Shown piece after piece: positions 5,469-5,530 of a stretch of 5,530 nucleotides of DNA. The stretch spans positions 1-5,530 of the forward strand of contig JALVRY010000196.1 of the NCBI GenBank assembly GCA_027024625.1, given 5' to 3'. Each line of letters begins with the position of its first letter. Position 1 is the first letter of the stretch. The notes under the pieces are model-generated. The model had not been told where the DNA came from. It saw only the letters and a list, made by a program, of their open reading frames with translations, and made no database searches. The position numbers were made by a program, and so were the translations under genes. This DNA is from Thiotrichaceae bacterium (GTDB taxonomy: Bacteria > Pseudomonadota > Gammaproteobacteria > Thiotrichales > Thiotrichaceae).

Positions 5469-5530
5469 ATGTTAGATCAGCAGTCACCAGCTTATATCCT
5501 CAACCGCCGCCCTTATCGTGAGAATAGCTT
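5469..5530 (+). CDS. recO: RecO, recombination mediator (first 20 codons; continues past the right edge)
   Basis: Only 20 codons are present, reading MLDQQSPAYILNRRPYRENS. The pattern P-A-Y-[IV]-L-x-R-R-P-Y-R-E-x-S is the characteristic N-terminus of gammaproteobacterial RecO, the start of its OB-fold domain. RecO works with RecR (and RecF) to load RecA onto SSB-coated single-stranded DNA during gap and break repair. The ATG is preceded by GGGAG (5455-5459) at 9 nt, and an in-frame TAA immediately before it (5466-5468) excludes a longer protein. In many gammaproteobacteria recO follows era directly; here the preceding gene is convergent-unit DNA and a divergent small gene, so recO must have its own promoter within 5326-5468, though I see no convincing one. 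Confidence 0.85.
   Translation, partial: MLDQQSPAYILNRRPYRENS

Overview
The window looks like part of the chromosome of a moderately AT-rich sulfur-oxidising gammaproteobacterium. Two observations support this. The left part carries the start of a quinone-interacting membrane-bound oxidoreductase (qmo) operon, which in thiotrophs works with APS reductase (AprAB) in the oxidation of sulfite to sulfate. The right edge carries the first codons of a recO gene of gammaproteobacterial type. Qmo also occurs in sulfate reducers, so the thiotroph reading is an inference. I cannot name the genus.

Layout: On the minus strand, reading leftwards from about 2254, are qmoA (complete) and, 3 nt after it, qmoB (first 322 codons, running off the left edge). 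Both are HdrA-like flavin/iron-sulfur proteins. A 286-nt divergent intergenic region (2255-2540) follows. On the plus strand comes a small conserved protein that I tentatively place in the AF1514-like group (2541-2879), then a clear hairpin terminator overlapping its stop codon, then a two-CBS-domain protein with a GTG start (2924-3370).

After a 205-nt gap with a weaker terminator-like hairpin there is a second plus-strand unit. It holds a 2-oxoglutarate/Fe(II) dioxygenase-family protein (3576-4295) and a DUF2797-like protein with a cysteine-rich zinc-binding-type region and a GIY-YIG-like segment (4288-5109). They overlap by 8 nt and are almost certainly co-transcribed and translationally coupled. 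A small, probably membrane-anchored or secreted protein of 70 aa is encoded on the minus strand (5098-5310); its 3' end overlaps the end of the DUF2797 gene by 12 nt. Finally recO starts at 5469.

How the genes fit together: QmoA and QmoB are expected to pass electrons between AprAB and the membrane quinone pool with QmoC, which would lie beyond the left edge. The divergent AF1514-like and CBS genes may be linked to sulfur or energy status (inference from position and, for CBS, from the adenylate-sensing behaviour of the fold). The dioxygenase/DUF2797 pair has no obvious link to sulfur metabolism. No rRNA, tRNA, CRISPR array, insertion sequence or prophage gene is visible.
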